DNA of 64,000 nucleotides from Flabesymbios commensalis (GCA_964017125.1 OZ024909.1:69131661-69195660); one strand, 5' to 3'; shown: positions 12,019 through 23,531, counted from the stretch's first letter. Notes: a model not told the origin generated them from the letters alone. Program-made: numbers and translations.

Positions 12019-12162
12019 AGATCGTCCTTATATCACATCGGATTGCTCTATATCAAGTGGCAGTATGGATAGGTGAAGAGTCATTATTAGAATAAGGATT
12101 GTAAAAGCTCAACTTCATCCCGTCGCAATTCAATGATGGCACATCGGTTCTGGTATCAGCCT

Positions 12163-12240
12163 CACGCTGCTCTGCAAAGCAGTATCTGTTCACTTGTGAA
12201 GTAAGCAGATATATATTTTTGGCTTTTGCGCGGCAGAATA
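12163..12240. mobile_element. Foldback FB2 copy, worn
   Basis: GCTCTGCAAAGCAGTATCTG - TTCACTTGTGAAGTAAGCAG - ATATATATTTTTGGCTTTTG; one arm has small losses. Confidence 0.65.
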
Positions 12241-12408
12241 GTGCTCCTCTAGGGTCACATTCAGAGTGCAACAACTAGAAGTCAAATGACCAGGACCGTG
12301 GGTCAGGGAAATCAGCCTTGACCTGCCAGCCGCCAGAGGTAAGGAGGGCAATGACTGACCGCTCTCAGTCATGCTCATCTGACATAGAGCACTAAACCGT
12401 AATCGTTA

Positions 12409-12640
12409 ACCCTTTGAACCTTAAAGCTCTGAAATTGTGCTGTATAAACCATGGAGACTAAAGTATCATGAATGTCTTAGTTTGCTCTTTCCGCTTCATT
12501 TGAATACCTATGTTATGAGTATACGGTCATTCTAATTATTCAATTATCTCGGTGCGTGGATAGACTTTAGTCGGCAGAATCTGGCATTTATAGACGCCAG
12601 ATTCTGCCGCCTAAAGACGGTCCCCGCGCTGTCTTCTTGA
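12409..12640. mobile_element. TTAA-type miniature element (subfamily 3)
   Basis: Begins GTTAACCCTTTGAACC, contains ATTTGAATACCTATGTTATG, and ends in a hairpin built on GACTTTAGTCGGCAGAATCT / AGATTCTGCCGCCTAAAGAC followed by GGTCCCCGCGCTGT. Relatives at 43854-44119 and 49805-49960. Confidence 0.6.
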
Positions 12641-12642
12641 TG

Positions 12643-12873
12643 TAACAAAGCATCATTTGGAAATCCAGAAATCTGACTTAATTTCATACACTCAATGCTT
12701 TTAGAAGGGCAATTTTCTTGAAAAACTAAAGCGTTAACAATATGAAACAAATTTCTTTAATTTGTGACCAATTCCAAGTCATTTCATCCACTACAAGTCA
12801 AAGATTGCGATAGCAATTCGGGGCTTGTAGTGGATGAAGATCTGAATGATGAATTCAGGCCTGAAAGGGTTAC
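12643..12873. mobile_element. TTAA-type miniature element (subfamily 2)
   Basis: AACAAAGCATCATTTGG at the left; core TTCATCCACTACAAGTC - GATTGCGATAGCAATTC - GGCTTGTAGTGGATGAAG; right end TTCAGGCCTGAAAGGGTTA. Same subfamily as 22629-22861, 42118-42366 and 42682-42876. Confidence 0.65.
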
Positions 12874-13264
12874 TTAAACCACCGTCCATGCCAGCGGATT
12901 AATGGGGATTCCCCATAGCTTCTCATTTGTGTAGCTTATTTGCATAACGAGTTATATCAATATCATCAAAATGTATTTGCACCGTATTTCCTTTTTTTAT
13001 TGAGCCAAAGTGAATAGTTATTGATCCGTTAAAATGTAGAGGCTAATATCAGTTATATAATAACGGATGATCATTCATTTAGATAGAAACAAACACCAGT
13101 TTATAATTGTTTTTTTTATATTTTACTACACTTCTTACAACTTATTGAAATAAATCAATGAGACCAATATTCAGTTGTTTAGACGCTGTGTCAGCGCTGT
13201 ATCAACGTCAACGTTGAAATCTTTTTTTATGTGTGCTCGGGCTAAATTTCCTTTTTGTGTCAAG

Positions 13265-13464
13265 NNNNNNNNNNNNNNNNNNNNNNNNNNNNNNNNNNNN
13301 NNNNNNNNNNNNNNNNNNNNNNNNNNNNNNNNNNNNNNNNNNNNNNNNNNNNNNNNNNNNNNNNNNNNNNNNNNNNNNNNNNNNNNNNNNNNNNNNNNNN
13401 NNNNNNNNNNNNNNNNNNNNNNNNNNNNNNNNNNNNNNNNNNNNNNNNNNNNNNNNNNNNNNNN
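13265..13464. other. Assembly gap, 200 N
   Basis: Exactly 200 unknown bases, so probably a fixed-size scaffold gap. All ORFs across it are artefacts. Confidence 0.99.
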
Positions 13465-13660
13465 CCACAAATTTTCAAATATTCACGGATGAACGGAGAA
13501 GGAACAGCTCAAAGATGAACTTTGGCGTGACAGGATGTAGCGTTACTAACTAAAACAAGTACCTCAGTAATATTTAAAATAGCATCTACTGGAGCGAGTA
13601 CGATGTAAAGTTTCCTAGGATTATTGATATTTCATGAACAAATTACGTCGTCGACTCATA

Positions 13661-14022
13661 TGTTCCACTCCAATAAGTGTCACATAATGTGCTACTCTAA
13701 TGAGCGTAACATATGTGCCACTCCAATGAATTGACCCCATGTGTCATTATGATGAGTGAAGCATATGTGCCACTCTAATGAGTGGAACCTATGTGTCACT
13801 ATAATGAGTGGAACATATGTGCCACTCCAATGAGTGTAAGTTATGTGTCACTACAATGAGTTGAACCTATGTGCCACTACAATAAGTTGAACCTATGTGC
13901 CACCACAATGAGTTGAACCTATGTGCCACTCCAATTAGTGTAATATATGTGCCACTATAATGAGTTGAACATCACTCTAATGTGTTGAACCTATATGCCA
14001 CTCCAATAAGTTGAATATACGG
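13661..14022. repeat. 26-bp tandem repeat, about 14 copies
   Basis: Unit approximately GTGCCACTCCAATGAGTG plus GAACCTAT. Units differ at several positions, and one is shortened near 13973. The copies are contiguous, without spacers. Confidence 0.9.
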
Positions 14023-14390
14023 CCATTTAGCCCCGAGCTAACGAGCCAACCTAAGGGCCACATTACGTCAAAACACTCAGATCACCAATTATAATTACGT
14101 CAGGAAAGGATAGGCTATTATGTGGGCGTGAATGATTCTGAAAAGGAAACTTTTTTTGATAATTACATAAATTAAATAATCATTAGTGAAATTAATTAAA
14201 AGCCCACCATCGCCATTTAATTAACACGGTTGCAATCCACTCTTCTCAAAAGCGTCTGTTGATCAGGAAAGGCATGACAGGCCGACATTTGTTACTTATT
14301 TTTTACTATTAGACATTTAATTATTTCGGATGATCAGATTAGCTCCTCATTGCGTCGGCATTTGTTCGTGAGATTAACTTCATTTTACGG

Positions 14391-14576
14391 AAATAGTAAG
14401 CCTACTTAATTTGAAATAGTAAGCCTACTTAATTTGTAATAGTAGGCCTACTTTATTTGAAATAGTGGGTCTACTTAATTCGAAATACTAGGCCTACCTA
14501 ATTTGAAATAGTATGTCCACTTAATTTCAAATAGTAGGCCTACTCAATTTGAAATAGTAGGCCTACTTAATTTGAT
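14391..14576. repeat. 23-bp tandem repeat, 8 copies
   Basis: Unit approximately ATAGTAGGCCTACTTAATTT plus GAA; the GTAGGCCTAC part is itself palindromic. Confidence 0.9.
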
Positions 14577-15030
14577 GGGAATATTCTGATACAAAAACAA
14601 AACAAATGGCATTGTATAGTTTGTACACGGCAGACTGTTAATTGGCATAATTTCAGATAGATTATATCGTTGTAAATAATACTGGCAAATATTATTTTAG
14701 AAACTGTGCTGGCATTCCATTTGAACATGTCTTGTTTTGACTTACCAAAGATCTGACGTGATAGAATAAAATAATAAAATATGAAATTCTAAAACTAAAG
14801 TGTACTTGTTTTGCCGGTCTCTCTCCCTTGAAATTTTAAAAATATGTTACACGGTTAGCTAGATATCAGACAAATAAAATGCATTCAGCCATTTAAAAAT
14901 TTTGAAGATTTACAATTTCTATGAGATTTTCTTGGATCTACCAGAAAACTCACTTTTTGAATAGTTAATGCGCAAATTATGTTTAGTCTAATCTAATACA
15001 AGTTCGAAATAAAGGTAGAGGTGAAGGTGA
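14577..15030. other. AT-rich stretch without a recognised feature
   Basis: No ORF of substance, no inverted repeat and no tandem structure noticed. Confidence 0.4.
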
Positions 15031-15039
15031 AGGTTTATA

Positions 15040-15406
15040 GTCTGATATCAAGTCTGAAGATCATCCGATTTAAAATTTTACCCCCTGTTCACTGGACCTG
15101 TTCATTCGTGTGCCATTTCCACTCCACGGAGAGCATACAGTCCTGTAGCCATTTCGGCGTATTGAACTTATCGTACACATTGCCATCTCTGTCCTACCAG
15201 GTAGCCATTTTCACCTGAGTCAAGTGAAGAATTTGAGGATGAAGTGCCTTGCCCAAGGACACAACATCGAAACAATGTCCTAAAATTGAAAAGGGAGAAA
15301 CATGATATTCCTCTGAAAATCCTGCATCAAGCGGGATTCGAAACCGCACGACAGGCAGCGTCATCGGCAGAGCGCCACGCTCTAACCATTACGCCATGTC
15401 TTTCTC
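15040..15406 (-). mobile_element. tRNA-derived SINE (SINE-B)
   Basis: The minus strand has a tRNA-like head at about 15325-15397: ATGGCGTAATGGTTAGAGCG (A box) and CGGTTTCGAATCCCGC (B box). The rest contains TGTGTCCTTGGGCAAGGCAC and AATGGCTACCTGGTAGGAC, blocks I recognise from widespread invertebrate SINEs. The head continues past an inserted SINE-A to about 15590. Confidence 0.7.
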
Positions 15407-15563
15407 TGTGCGACATGATATGAAATGAATCGGGCTTTAGGCCACCTTTGTGCACATATAGGCTAAACTGGGCCTGGAGAACCTCCTGAGGATGGTGAGA
15501 TGATTGAGATGACACTGTCCTCCAGACACAGGATTCGAAATTCGAGCCCTGTGCGACATGATA
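15407..15563 (-). mobile_element. 5'-truncated SINE-A with a perfect 14-bp target duplication
   Basis: TGTGCGACATGATA occurs at 15407-15420 and 15550-15563, bracketing a SINE-A body (15421-15549) that lacks most of its tRNA-like head. Insertion into the older SINE-B region is therefore explicit. Intact target duplications mark it as fairly young. Confidence 0.9.
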
Positions 15564-15693
15564 AGCCACCTGTTAAGCCATACTGTTTTTTTACAACTAA
15601 AATTTGACAGAAATTGAACAAATATGCATGTATAAATCTTGAGTAAAGCCCCCATTGTGAAATTTAGCAGGTTTAATTTTTAGGTGAGGAGGT

Positions 15694-15756
15694 ATTTTCC
15701 TTTCATTTGAAGTTGGCAATTGGGTGAGCAATGCCAACTTCAAATGAAAGGAAAAT
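15694..15756. repeat. Short palindrome
   Basis: ATTTTCCTTTCATTTGAAGT-TGGCA pairs with its reverse complement around an AATTGGGTGAGCAA loop. Confidence 0.85.
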
Positions 15757-16030
15757 GTTAAGTAGTAATGAAGCACTTAAAGAGTTAAACAGTGTGGAGT
15801 AAAGCAATGGCTTTCATAGTTAGATATACATATGTTTTATTTAAAAAACAAACAGATTCGCCTAAACGTGAATAAGTATACAATTGTTCTACAATAGACA
15901 AATGAAAACCGTTAGTGACCTTTTTGCAAATTGTGGTGAACGGCTGACCTGGTGTTATAATTATGTAAAATTGAACAGAAACACAAGCTTTCGAAATATT
16001 CAGGCAGGCTGTTATTTATGCTTTTATAAT

Positions 16031-16207
16031 AAAACCTTGACCCTTTTCCTGTTAATGTATTCAAATTTTGTTGTTATGTCTCGCTACCGCGATACACAGC
16101 CTCAAGTTGTTTAAACCGTCATTTCATTCCCAATAACAGTGAATTGATCGGTAAATAAAAATGGAGTAAAACGGCAACAAATGTGATTAGCAGGCAAAGG
16201 GTTACCT
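16031..16207. mobile_element. TTAA-type miniature element (subfamily 1), left end worn
   Basis: Core GTTATGTCTCGCTACCGCGA, then CATTCCCAATAACAGTGA, and right end ATGTGATTAGCAGGCAAAGG-GTTA. Confidence 0.55.
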
Positions 16208-16531
16208 GCTGCAAGCAAATGAAGATGAACAATTTTCAATTTTCGAAACTGATTCAGTATGTGCATGAAATTTACTAAGTATTATAATGTGAATAAATAG
16301 ACAATATTACCCGTTGTTTTCAGTAGGCCTATTGGCCCTAGTATTTTATTGAGGGGGCCGGTATATTGACGAGGCCGGGGCTAAATACGGGCACCGAGAC
16401 AGTTAGTTGCCCTAGAGATCAAAGGGTTATACTTATGGAGATTAAAGTGTCTCTAACAAATGTATCAATGCCATGTGATGAAAATATAAAATATAATTTA
16501 TTGTTATCATGAAAAGTTAACCGGTAAAATT

Positions 16532-16631
16532 AAGGGGGTGATTTAAAACTAGAGGGGGTAACTTGAAACTAGATTACTCCCGGGAGTAATCTAGTTTCAA
16601 GTTACCCCCTCTAGTTTTAAATCATCCCCTG
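16532..16631. repeat. Near-perfect 100-bp palindrome
   Basis: AAGGGGGTGATTTAAAACTA and GAGGGGGTAACTTGAAACTA-GATT pair with their complements around CTCCCGGGAG, with essentially no loop. It lies about 130 bp outside the large inverted structure. Confidence 0.9.
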
Positions 16632-16764
16632 AATAGGGGGTCAATCTGAATCTGTTACACCGGCCGCTGGCTGGACGAGCGACAATATACGTCGGCCGAT
16701 CATCGGACAGCGGTGAACGGCGGCCTGATTTGTGACTAAGGCATAAATCTAGCCAATTTAGTCC

Positions 16765-17775
16765 AGTCAAAAACTCGTTTGACCTTAAACAAATTGCAAC
16801 ATAAATAACTTTAGGTGTTTTGGCTTTACGAATACATCCAGATTGACATACTATAAATCTTAAGAAATATTCAATGTGGAACAAGGCAAAATTCAGGGTC
16901 AAAGGTCAATTCCAAGGACAAATATGCTTTTTCAGAAAATAAGGGTAGGAACAAGTGTAATACCTCTTTTTTTGTGTAATTTTGACTGGAGAATCCATTT
17001 CCTATATTTTTTTATGATTCAAGGTCATCCTCAAGGTCAAGGGTCAAATCGAAGGCTAAATAAACGAAAACATGATTTCTAGAAAATAATGCTAGGAACA
17101 TGTGTAATACCTCATTCCATGGAATTTTGACTGGAAAACCATGTATAGTATTATTTTGGTTATTGAAGGTCATCATCAAGGTTATTTTCAAGGTCAAAAG
17201 GTCTATTCCAAGGTGAAAGGTATAAAAAAAATTATGATTTTTAACAAACACAAATAGCAAGAAGTGTAATATTTATGTTTGATGTGATTTTGATTTAATA
17301 ATCCATATCTGGTATTCTTTTGATGATTACAGGTCATCTTCAAGGTCAAAACCTCAATTTTAAGGTCAAGTAAGCGAAACATATGATTTGTAACAGATAA
17401 CACAACGAACAAGTGTAATACCTCTTTTCTGTGTGATTTTTCACTAGAAAATCCATTTATAGTATTATTTTGGTGATTGAAGGTCATCTTCAAGGTCATC
17501 TTCAAGGTCAAAAAGTAAATTCCAAGGTCAAAGGTATAAAAAATATGATTTTCAACAAACACAAATAGAAAGAAGTGTAATATATATGTTTGATGTGATG
17601 TTGACTAAATAATTCATATCTGGTATTGTTTTGATGATTCATGGTCAAAACCTCAATTTCAAGGTCAAGAAAGCGAAAAACATGATTTGTAACAGATAAC
17701 ACTACGAACAATAATAATACCTCTCTTCTGTGCATTTCTGGCAATATTTTAGTGATTTACGGTCATCCACAAAGT
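16765..17775 (+). repeat. Left arm of large inverted structure: about 150-bp tandem units
   Basis: Six units, each with CAAGGTCA clusters, then AAGTGTAATACCTC, then GGTGATTGAAGGTCATC. The outer 400 bp is an inverted match to the right end: TTAGTCCAGTCAA, AAATTGCAACA, AAATCTTAAGAAAT, GGTAGGAACAAGTGTAATAC and ATTTTTTATGATTCAAGGTC are found on the opposite strand at 21000-21490 in the same order. The ORFs here are low-information shadows. Confidence 0.8.
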
Positions 17776-17814
17776 TCAAAGGTCAATTTTAAGACCGAGT
17801 GACCAAAAAATATG

Positions 17815-19320
17815 CCCTTTGACGCTTCCTGGTCGCCCATTAGCTCGTCCACATCACCATTTTATGCAAAACTGTCACTTTTTAAACCACTGCGTGGCCT
17901 TTTATGCATCCGCATTGCCCTCATTACCTCTCCATTACCCTTTAACACCTCTCCCGTCACCTTCTAGCCCCTCTTCGCTTTTCCATCACCCTTTAACGCA
18001 TCTCCTAGGCCTTTCAACGCCTTTCCATTGACTGTGAATGCTTTTCTGGTACCTTTTAATGCCTCTCCTCCGCCCACTAACGGCTTCCCATCACCATTTA
18101 ATGCCTCTTCGTCACCCTTTAATGCCTCCTGATCGACTTTTAACGTCTTATGGTCGCCCTCTAATGCCTCCACATCGCCCTTCGATATGTAATTGCACCT
18201 ATTAACGCACCTGTCGCACTTTAACATTTTCTCGTGGCCCTTTATGCGTCTCCATGGCGCATTAAGTCCTTTTTTGTTGCACTTGAAGACCTTTTCGTCG
18301 CCATTTAATGCATCTTCGTAGCTCATTAAGGCGTCTTTGTCGCCCTTTGAAGCCTATTCTTCGTTCTTTAACGCCATCCCATCGCCATATGGCGTCTCTG
18401 CGTCGCCCTTTAAATCGTTCTCATCACTCTTTAGCTCCTCTCTCCCCTTTGGTGCCTTTCTATCGACCTATAATGCATTTTTTGAATTTAGGCCTAATGC
18501 CTCTACATCGCTCTAAATTATGCATAGCCGTCACTTATTAATGCATCCGTCGTCCTATATGTATATTCGTAGTGCCTTAACGTATCCTTGTTACAAATGA
18601 AAGCCTTTTTGTGGCCCCTTAACGCATCTCATTTCCCTTAAACGCTTCTTTGTCACCATGTAATGCCTCATGCTTGCCCTTTAACACCTCCCCACCGCCG
18701 TTAGTTTGTCGCCATCGAACCATCGCAATTTAACGCCTCACTGGTACCCTTTAACGCCTTCCCCATTGATCTTTAATGCTTTTCCGTCGACATTCAATTC
18801 CTCACTATGGCCAATAAACACCTGCCCATCACCACTTAAGGCCTTCCCATCACCCTTTATCGCCTTCCAATCGCTATTTGATTCCTTGTAGCCCTAAGTA
18901 TTTTTTGTTGAAATTGAAGGCCTTTCTGTTGCCCTTAAATATATTTTCATTGCCCTTTGACGCATATTTATCGTTCTTTATTGCCTCCCCATTGCCATTC
19001 AACGTCACTCTGTCGCCTTTGATGCCTTTTATTCATCAGTTAACCCATCACAACGCATGTTATTGCCTTCTCATCAGCATCTAATGCCTTTACGGTGCCC
19101 TTTAAAAAGCTTTATCGCAGCCCTTTACCGCCCATTCATTACCTCAACGCATTTTCGCCGCCCTTAGCATCTAGCCATCGCGTTTCATTGCATGTTTGTT
19201 GCCTTTTAGCGCCTCTTTGTCCTAGTGTAATGTGTTCCTGTCACCCTTTAGCACATTTTCATCGCCCTTTATCGCCTCCTTTATCGCCTCCTTGGCGCTC
19301 TTTGACGTCTCTTCTAGTTG
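17815..19320. repeat. 21-bp tandem array in the middle of the inverted structure, about 70 copies
   Basis: Consensus about CTTTAACGCCTCCCCATCG plus CC, with strong divergence between copies. Because 21 is a multiple of three, long frames stay open on both strands, giving spurious proteins of 60-120 aa. Confidence 0.85.
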
Positions 19321-19850
19321 TGTGGTCATGGTTTAGTGGTTTATACAGTATTGTTATCTAAATTGTTGTTTTTAGCAATGCATTGAGTAAATTCAATATG
19401 GACGTGTATGATGGTTTACTGTTATATTGCTATCGTGCTTGGTAAAACACAAGGCTACATGTACTGGAGATATATAGTTCATTCCCACATCTTTAGCGTT
19501 TTTGCCTTACAATGTAACTGCTCATAATATAGTCCTTATATTGTTAGTATGATATGTACTTGCACTTATCATTGTTTTAGTGCTTGTATAGCGTCGTCCA
19601 GTGATCGATCATATTGTCGACCAGTTAATAAAAGCATGCATGAAGGATAGGTTTCCAATTATTTGATCCAGCAATAGGCATCGTGGGCATTTCTTTGTTT
19701 TTTTAAATCATATTATTGACATTTAGCTGCAACCAATATATACACAGAGCAGCTCGTTCCCTGTTCACATTAATTTATAGCTATTTGAGTCAGTGTTTTT
19801 TTATATTTTACTTAAATAATTAAAAACAATAATGTGCACGTGGGATATAT
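19321..19850. other. AT-rich spacer inside the inverted structure
   Basis: Unique-looking sequence with no ORF or hairpin that I can support. Confidence 0.4.
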
Positions 19851-19854
19851 TTTG

Positions 19855-20720
19855 GCTAATTTCATGTTTTAGATCATGTAGATGCCCATGACCTTGACCT
19901 AACAACGTGAACTTCATATTGTACTAATAATCCAACTAATTTACAACTATTAGCGTCAGTATCACCTTTTATTCAAATTACTGGCAAAAATGTGCGAGAA
20001 TAAAACTAATTTGCGTTACTAAATGGCCATGACCTTGACCTGCGCAGCATGACATTTTATCACCTATAAACAATAAAAAAGAATCAATTAACAACTAATT
20101 TAATGATATTATAAATCATATCGTACTTTGACCTGTAGGCCTAGGCTACAACACGAACTTGGAATAGTACTACTATTCATAAGAAATAAAAATCAATCAA
20201 TAACTAATTTTCAATTAGCAGCATATATTATATTTAAACAACCGGAAAAATATGCACTAAACCGATATTTGGTCTAGTTTGTAATCCTACATGGCAATGA
20301 CCTCGACCTGTGTCACATGACCTTGATATTCAACACCCGTAAACAATAACAATAAAACAATCAAACAATCAACAACCAAAATTGACAGCTGTTGGACTCG
20401 TTATCATCTTGTCTTTTGTTTAAATATTTAAACACAAAGTATGCACTTGACCAATATTTTGGCTGATTTTGATTATTAAATGGCCATGACCTTGACCTGT
20501 GCAGCATGACCATGCCATTTTATCACCTGTAAACAATAACAAAATCAATTAACAACTAATTTAGCGATAATCTAAATCATATCGTATTATATTTTTATGA
20601 ATAATTAAACAAAAATATGCATGTGAGTGATATTTTAGCTAATTTGGGGTATTAAGTGACCATGATCTTGACCCTTGTAACATGACCTTGTCAGTTTTGT
20701 CATTTCAAAATAAGTGAAAG
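19855..20720. repeat. Tandem units with CCATGACCTTGACC
   Basis: Five units of about 120-270 bp, each with ATGGCCATGACCTTGACCTG, then AGCATGACC, then ACCTGTAAACAATAA and AATCAATTAACAACTAATTT. TGACCTTG is the complement of the CAAGGTCA that dominates the left arm, so this half is in opposite orientation. Confidence 0.8.
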
Positions 20721-20989
20721 CGATTCGAGATCATACCAAAGTTTAGACAGAAAAACATTTAGAAAATCGGACAGGCGGGTCTTTAGATACAGTCAATTGC
20801 AATTTAATGACGGCCATTTAGTCATTGCTTTTTAAAATCGGCCATTTTAAAAATGACCTCCAAATGACTTTAAGATGATGGGAAAAAAAGGAATCCTACG
20901 ATTTTGTGTATAAAAAACATATGGACTCGAAAGCAATCCCGAACTAGGTTAAGTGATCAGGCCGATACACCTTTTAATACAAAAACGAG

Positions 20990-21492
20990 GTATCCTATTT
21001 GTTCTTAAGTTTACTTAATAAAAATCACATTTTCAGCCACTTGACCCTAACATTGATGTTTTGACCTTGAAGATGACCTTTAACCATCAAAATTGTTTCA
21101 GAAATTGATTATCTAGTCAACATCACACCTAAAAAAGTATTCAACTTGTTGCTATTTATATTTGCTAAAAAAACTTTTTTTTTTTTTTTACCATTGAATT
21201 ACCCTTTTGACCTTGAAGATGACCTTGAATCATAAAAAATAGTACCATAAATGGATTGGTCAGTTAAAATCACATCAAATTGAGGTATTACACTTGTTCC
21301 TACCTTTATTTGGTAAAAAATCATATTTGACCTAGAAACTTGTATTTTGCACTTTTCCGCACTACCCATTTCTTAAGATTTTTAAATAAGACAATTAGTG
21401 GCATTTTCTAAGTTTAAAACAGTTAAAATAAATTCTGTTGCAATTAGTTCAAGGTTATGGCCATTTTTTTAGCCGATTGACTGGACTAATTT
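20990..21492 (-). repeat. Right arm of the large inverted structure
   Basis: Reverse complement matches 16765-17200 over most of its length. Two GACCTTGAAGATGACCTT blocks lie at about 21065 and 21210, followed outward by GAGGTATTACACTTGTTCCT, ATTTCTTAAGATTTTT and TTGACTGGACTAA. Confidence 0.8.
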
Positions 21493-21720
21493 ACACAGTC
21501 TGCGATAACTGTAGAAAATATCGCTGTAGAATGGATATTACTTATTTTAGTCCTGCCATTTACACAAAGCGCTCCGCGATAAAGCACTTGATTGCGCAAT
21601 AATATGAGATGGAAACCAAAGCATTTTCTTACAAATATTGCGTGGTAGATGCACTTTCTCCAATAAATTAGTTGTTTTTGCTGTGACGTCGCTGCATGTA
21701 CCATGATGTACGTGTTTCTA

Positions 21721-22600
21721 AGCTGGGCTATGTGTATCTAAGCTGGGTTACCGTAATACGTGTAATCGAACCTCGGCCACGTGTATCTAACCGAGCCTCG
21801 GCCACGTGTATCTAAACTCGGCTACGTGTAGCCGAGCCTCGGCCAGGTGTATCTAAACTCGGTTACGTGTAACCAAACCTCGTCCACGTGTATCTAAGCT
21901 CGGTTTACGTGTAGCCGAGCCTCGGCCACGTGTATCTAAGCTCGGTTTGCGTGTAGCCGAGCCTCGGCCACGTGTATCTACGCCCGATTTCGTGTAGCCG
22001 AGCCTCGGCCACATGTATCCAAGCTCTGTTTAGGTGTAGCCGAGCCTCGGCCACGTTTATCTAAACTCGTCTATGTGTAGCCGAGTCTCGGCCACGTGTA
22101 TCTAAACTCGGTTACGTGTAACCGAACCTCGGCCACATATATCTAAGCTCTATTACGTGTAGCCGAGCTTTGGCCACGTGTTTCTTAGCTCGGCTACGTG
22201 TATCCGAGCCTCGGTTTCGTGTATCAAAGCTCGATTACATGTAGCCGAACCTCCGCCATGTGTTTTTTAGTGTGAAACGTGTAGCTGAGCTTTCACTACG
22301 TGTGTCTAAGGACGGCTAGGTGTAGCCGAACCTCGGCCACGTGTATCTAAGCTCGATTACATGTAGCCGAACCTCGGCCACGTGTATCTAAGTTTGATTA
22401 CGTGTAGCCTAACCTCGGCCACGTGTATCTCAGTTCGGTTTACCTGTAGCCGAACCTCGGTCACGTCTGAACCTCGGCCACGTGTATCTCAGCTCGGTTT
22501 ACGTGTAGCCGAACCTCGGCCACGTCCGAACCTCATCCACGTGTACCTAAGCCCGGTTCCGTGTTACACGTAGCCCAAGTTTCAGTGGCCGAGTCTCAGA
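21721..22600. repeat. 41-bp tandem array, about 20 copies
   Basis: Unit approximately CACGTGTATCTAAGCTCGG, TTACGTGTAGCC, GAGCCTCGGC. Each unit carries a CACGTG E-box palindrome in many copies and several CpGs. It starts about 230 bp beyond the inverted structure. Confidence 0.88.
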
Positions 22601-22628
22601 TCCACGTAGCAGATCCTGGTTGTTCAGC

Positions 22629-22861
22629 AAACCCTTTCAAGCCTGAATTTACCATAGTCATCTTCATCCACTACAAGCCGCGAATTGCTGTCGCGATTCT
22701 CGACTTGTAGAGGATGAAGTTGAGTTGAAGTGGGTGAAAAAATAAAGAAAAATGACATGTATGGGTAAAAGATTTTTATTGAAATTTTCCTAGGAAAATT
22801 AAGTATGTTTTCAGAGATGTAAAATGATGCTTGAATGCGTCGTGAGGGCTTAAAGGGTTAA
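22629..22861. mobile_element. TTAA-type miniature element (subfamily 2)
   Basis: AAACCCTTTCAAGCCTGAAT at the left, core CATCCACTACAAGCCGCGAA - TTGCTGTCGCGATT - reverse arm, right end GCGTCGTGAGGGCTTAAAGG-GTTAA. Confidence 0.7.
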
Positions 22862-22946
22862 ACCAATGTTACTTTAATGTTGACTCACGTCTGCGACGCC
22901 GGCTCAACATTGATCCAACATTGGTTGAAAGTCTCGTGTTTGTTGG
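22862..22946. mobile_element. Foldback family A copy
   Basis: ACCAATGTTACTTTAATGTT / AACATTGATCCAACATTGGT around CACGTCTGCGACGCC; right end TCTCGTGTTTGTTGG. It abuts the preceding TTAA element. Confidence 0.7.
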
Positions 22947-23103
22947 CAATAATTTTTTTATTTGCCGACACGAAACTCTCTGTAAAAACATACATTCAAA
23001 GGTATTATATAAGTAACAACGCAGCGTCTGAAAGTGTAGTGCTTTATTATAATCGTGCATGACACATACAACACTATATATTATATACCACATGCACTGT
23101 GTA

Positions 23104-23394
23104 TTACATATCGTCACCTTGGTATTAAAGGGAGGTATCTGCAAAGTGGCAGATACGATCTTTGACTCTTTATCCGCCGATGCCGCATATATTCGGGTTT
23201 TCATTTTTATTAGCTCATCATGTACCACCTTTTGAACATGTTAAAGATAAAATCTGACATCAATCAGCAGTATTTGAAAATAGTTGACCGTCATTTTGTC
23301 AAATCTGAATAATTTTCACTCAACTTCAAGTGGGTGAAAATTCAGATTGAATCATTTGGTGATTAAAGTGTTAATACCAAGGTGACGGTATGAA
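23104..23394. mobile_element. FB1 foldback split by a TTAA-type element
   Basis: Left arm CGTCACCTTGGTATTAAAGG and the AAAGTGGCAGATAC centre are at 23108-23167; the matching TTAATACCAAGGTGACG is at 23371-23388. Between them (about 23168-23373) is a subfamily 4 TTAA element. The insertion point falls at a TTAA of the right arm, as expected for this target preference. Confidence 0.7.
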
Positions 23395-23531
23395 CAGGAC
23401 AAATAGATACGCGTGGATCGTGTACACAACACAAACTTTGAATTCATTTAACTACAATTGCGAAAACACATACAACATTAGCATTAATCATTGATGAAAC
23501 CATCTAATTGTTTGATGGATCATTGTGGCAC

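Noticed and set aside
13171-13553. ORFs across the N run
   Set aside because: Unknown bases read as open frame.
13661-14576. CRISPR-like regular repeats
   Set aside because: Units are contiguous and degenerate with no spacers; the context is eukaryotic.
17815-19361. Several 60-120 aa ORFs in the 21-bp array
   Set aside because: The repeat unit is a multiple of three, so frames stay open by periodicity.
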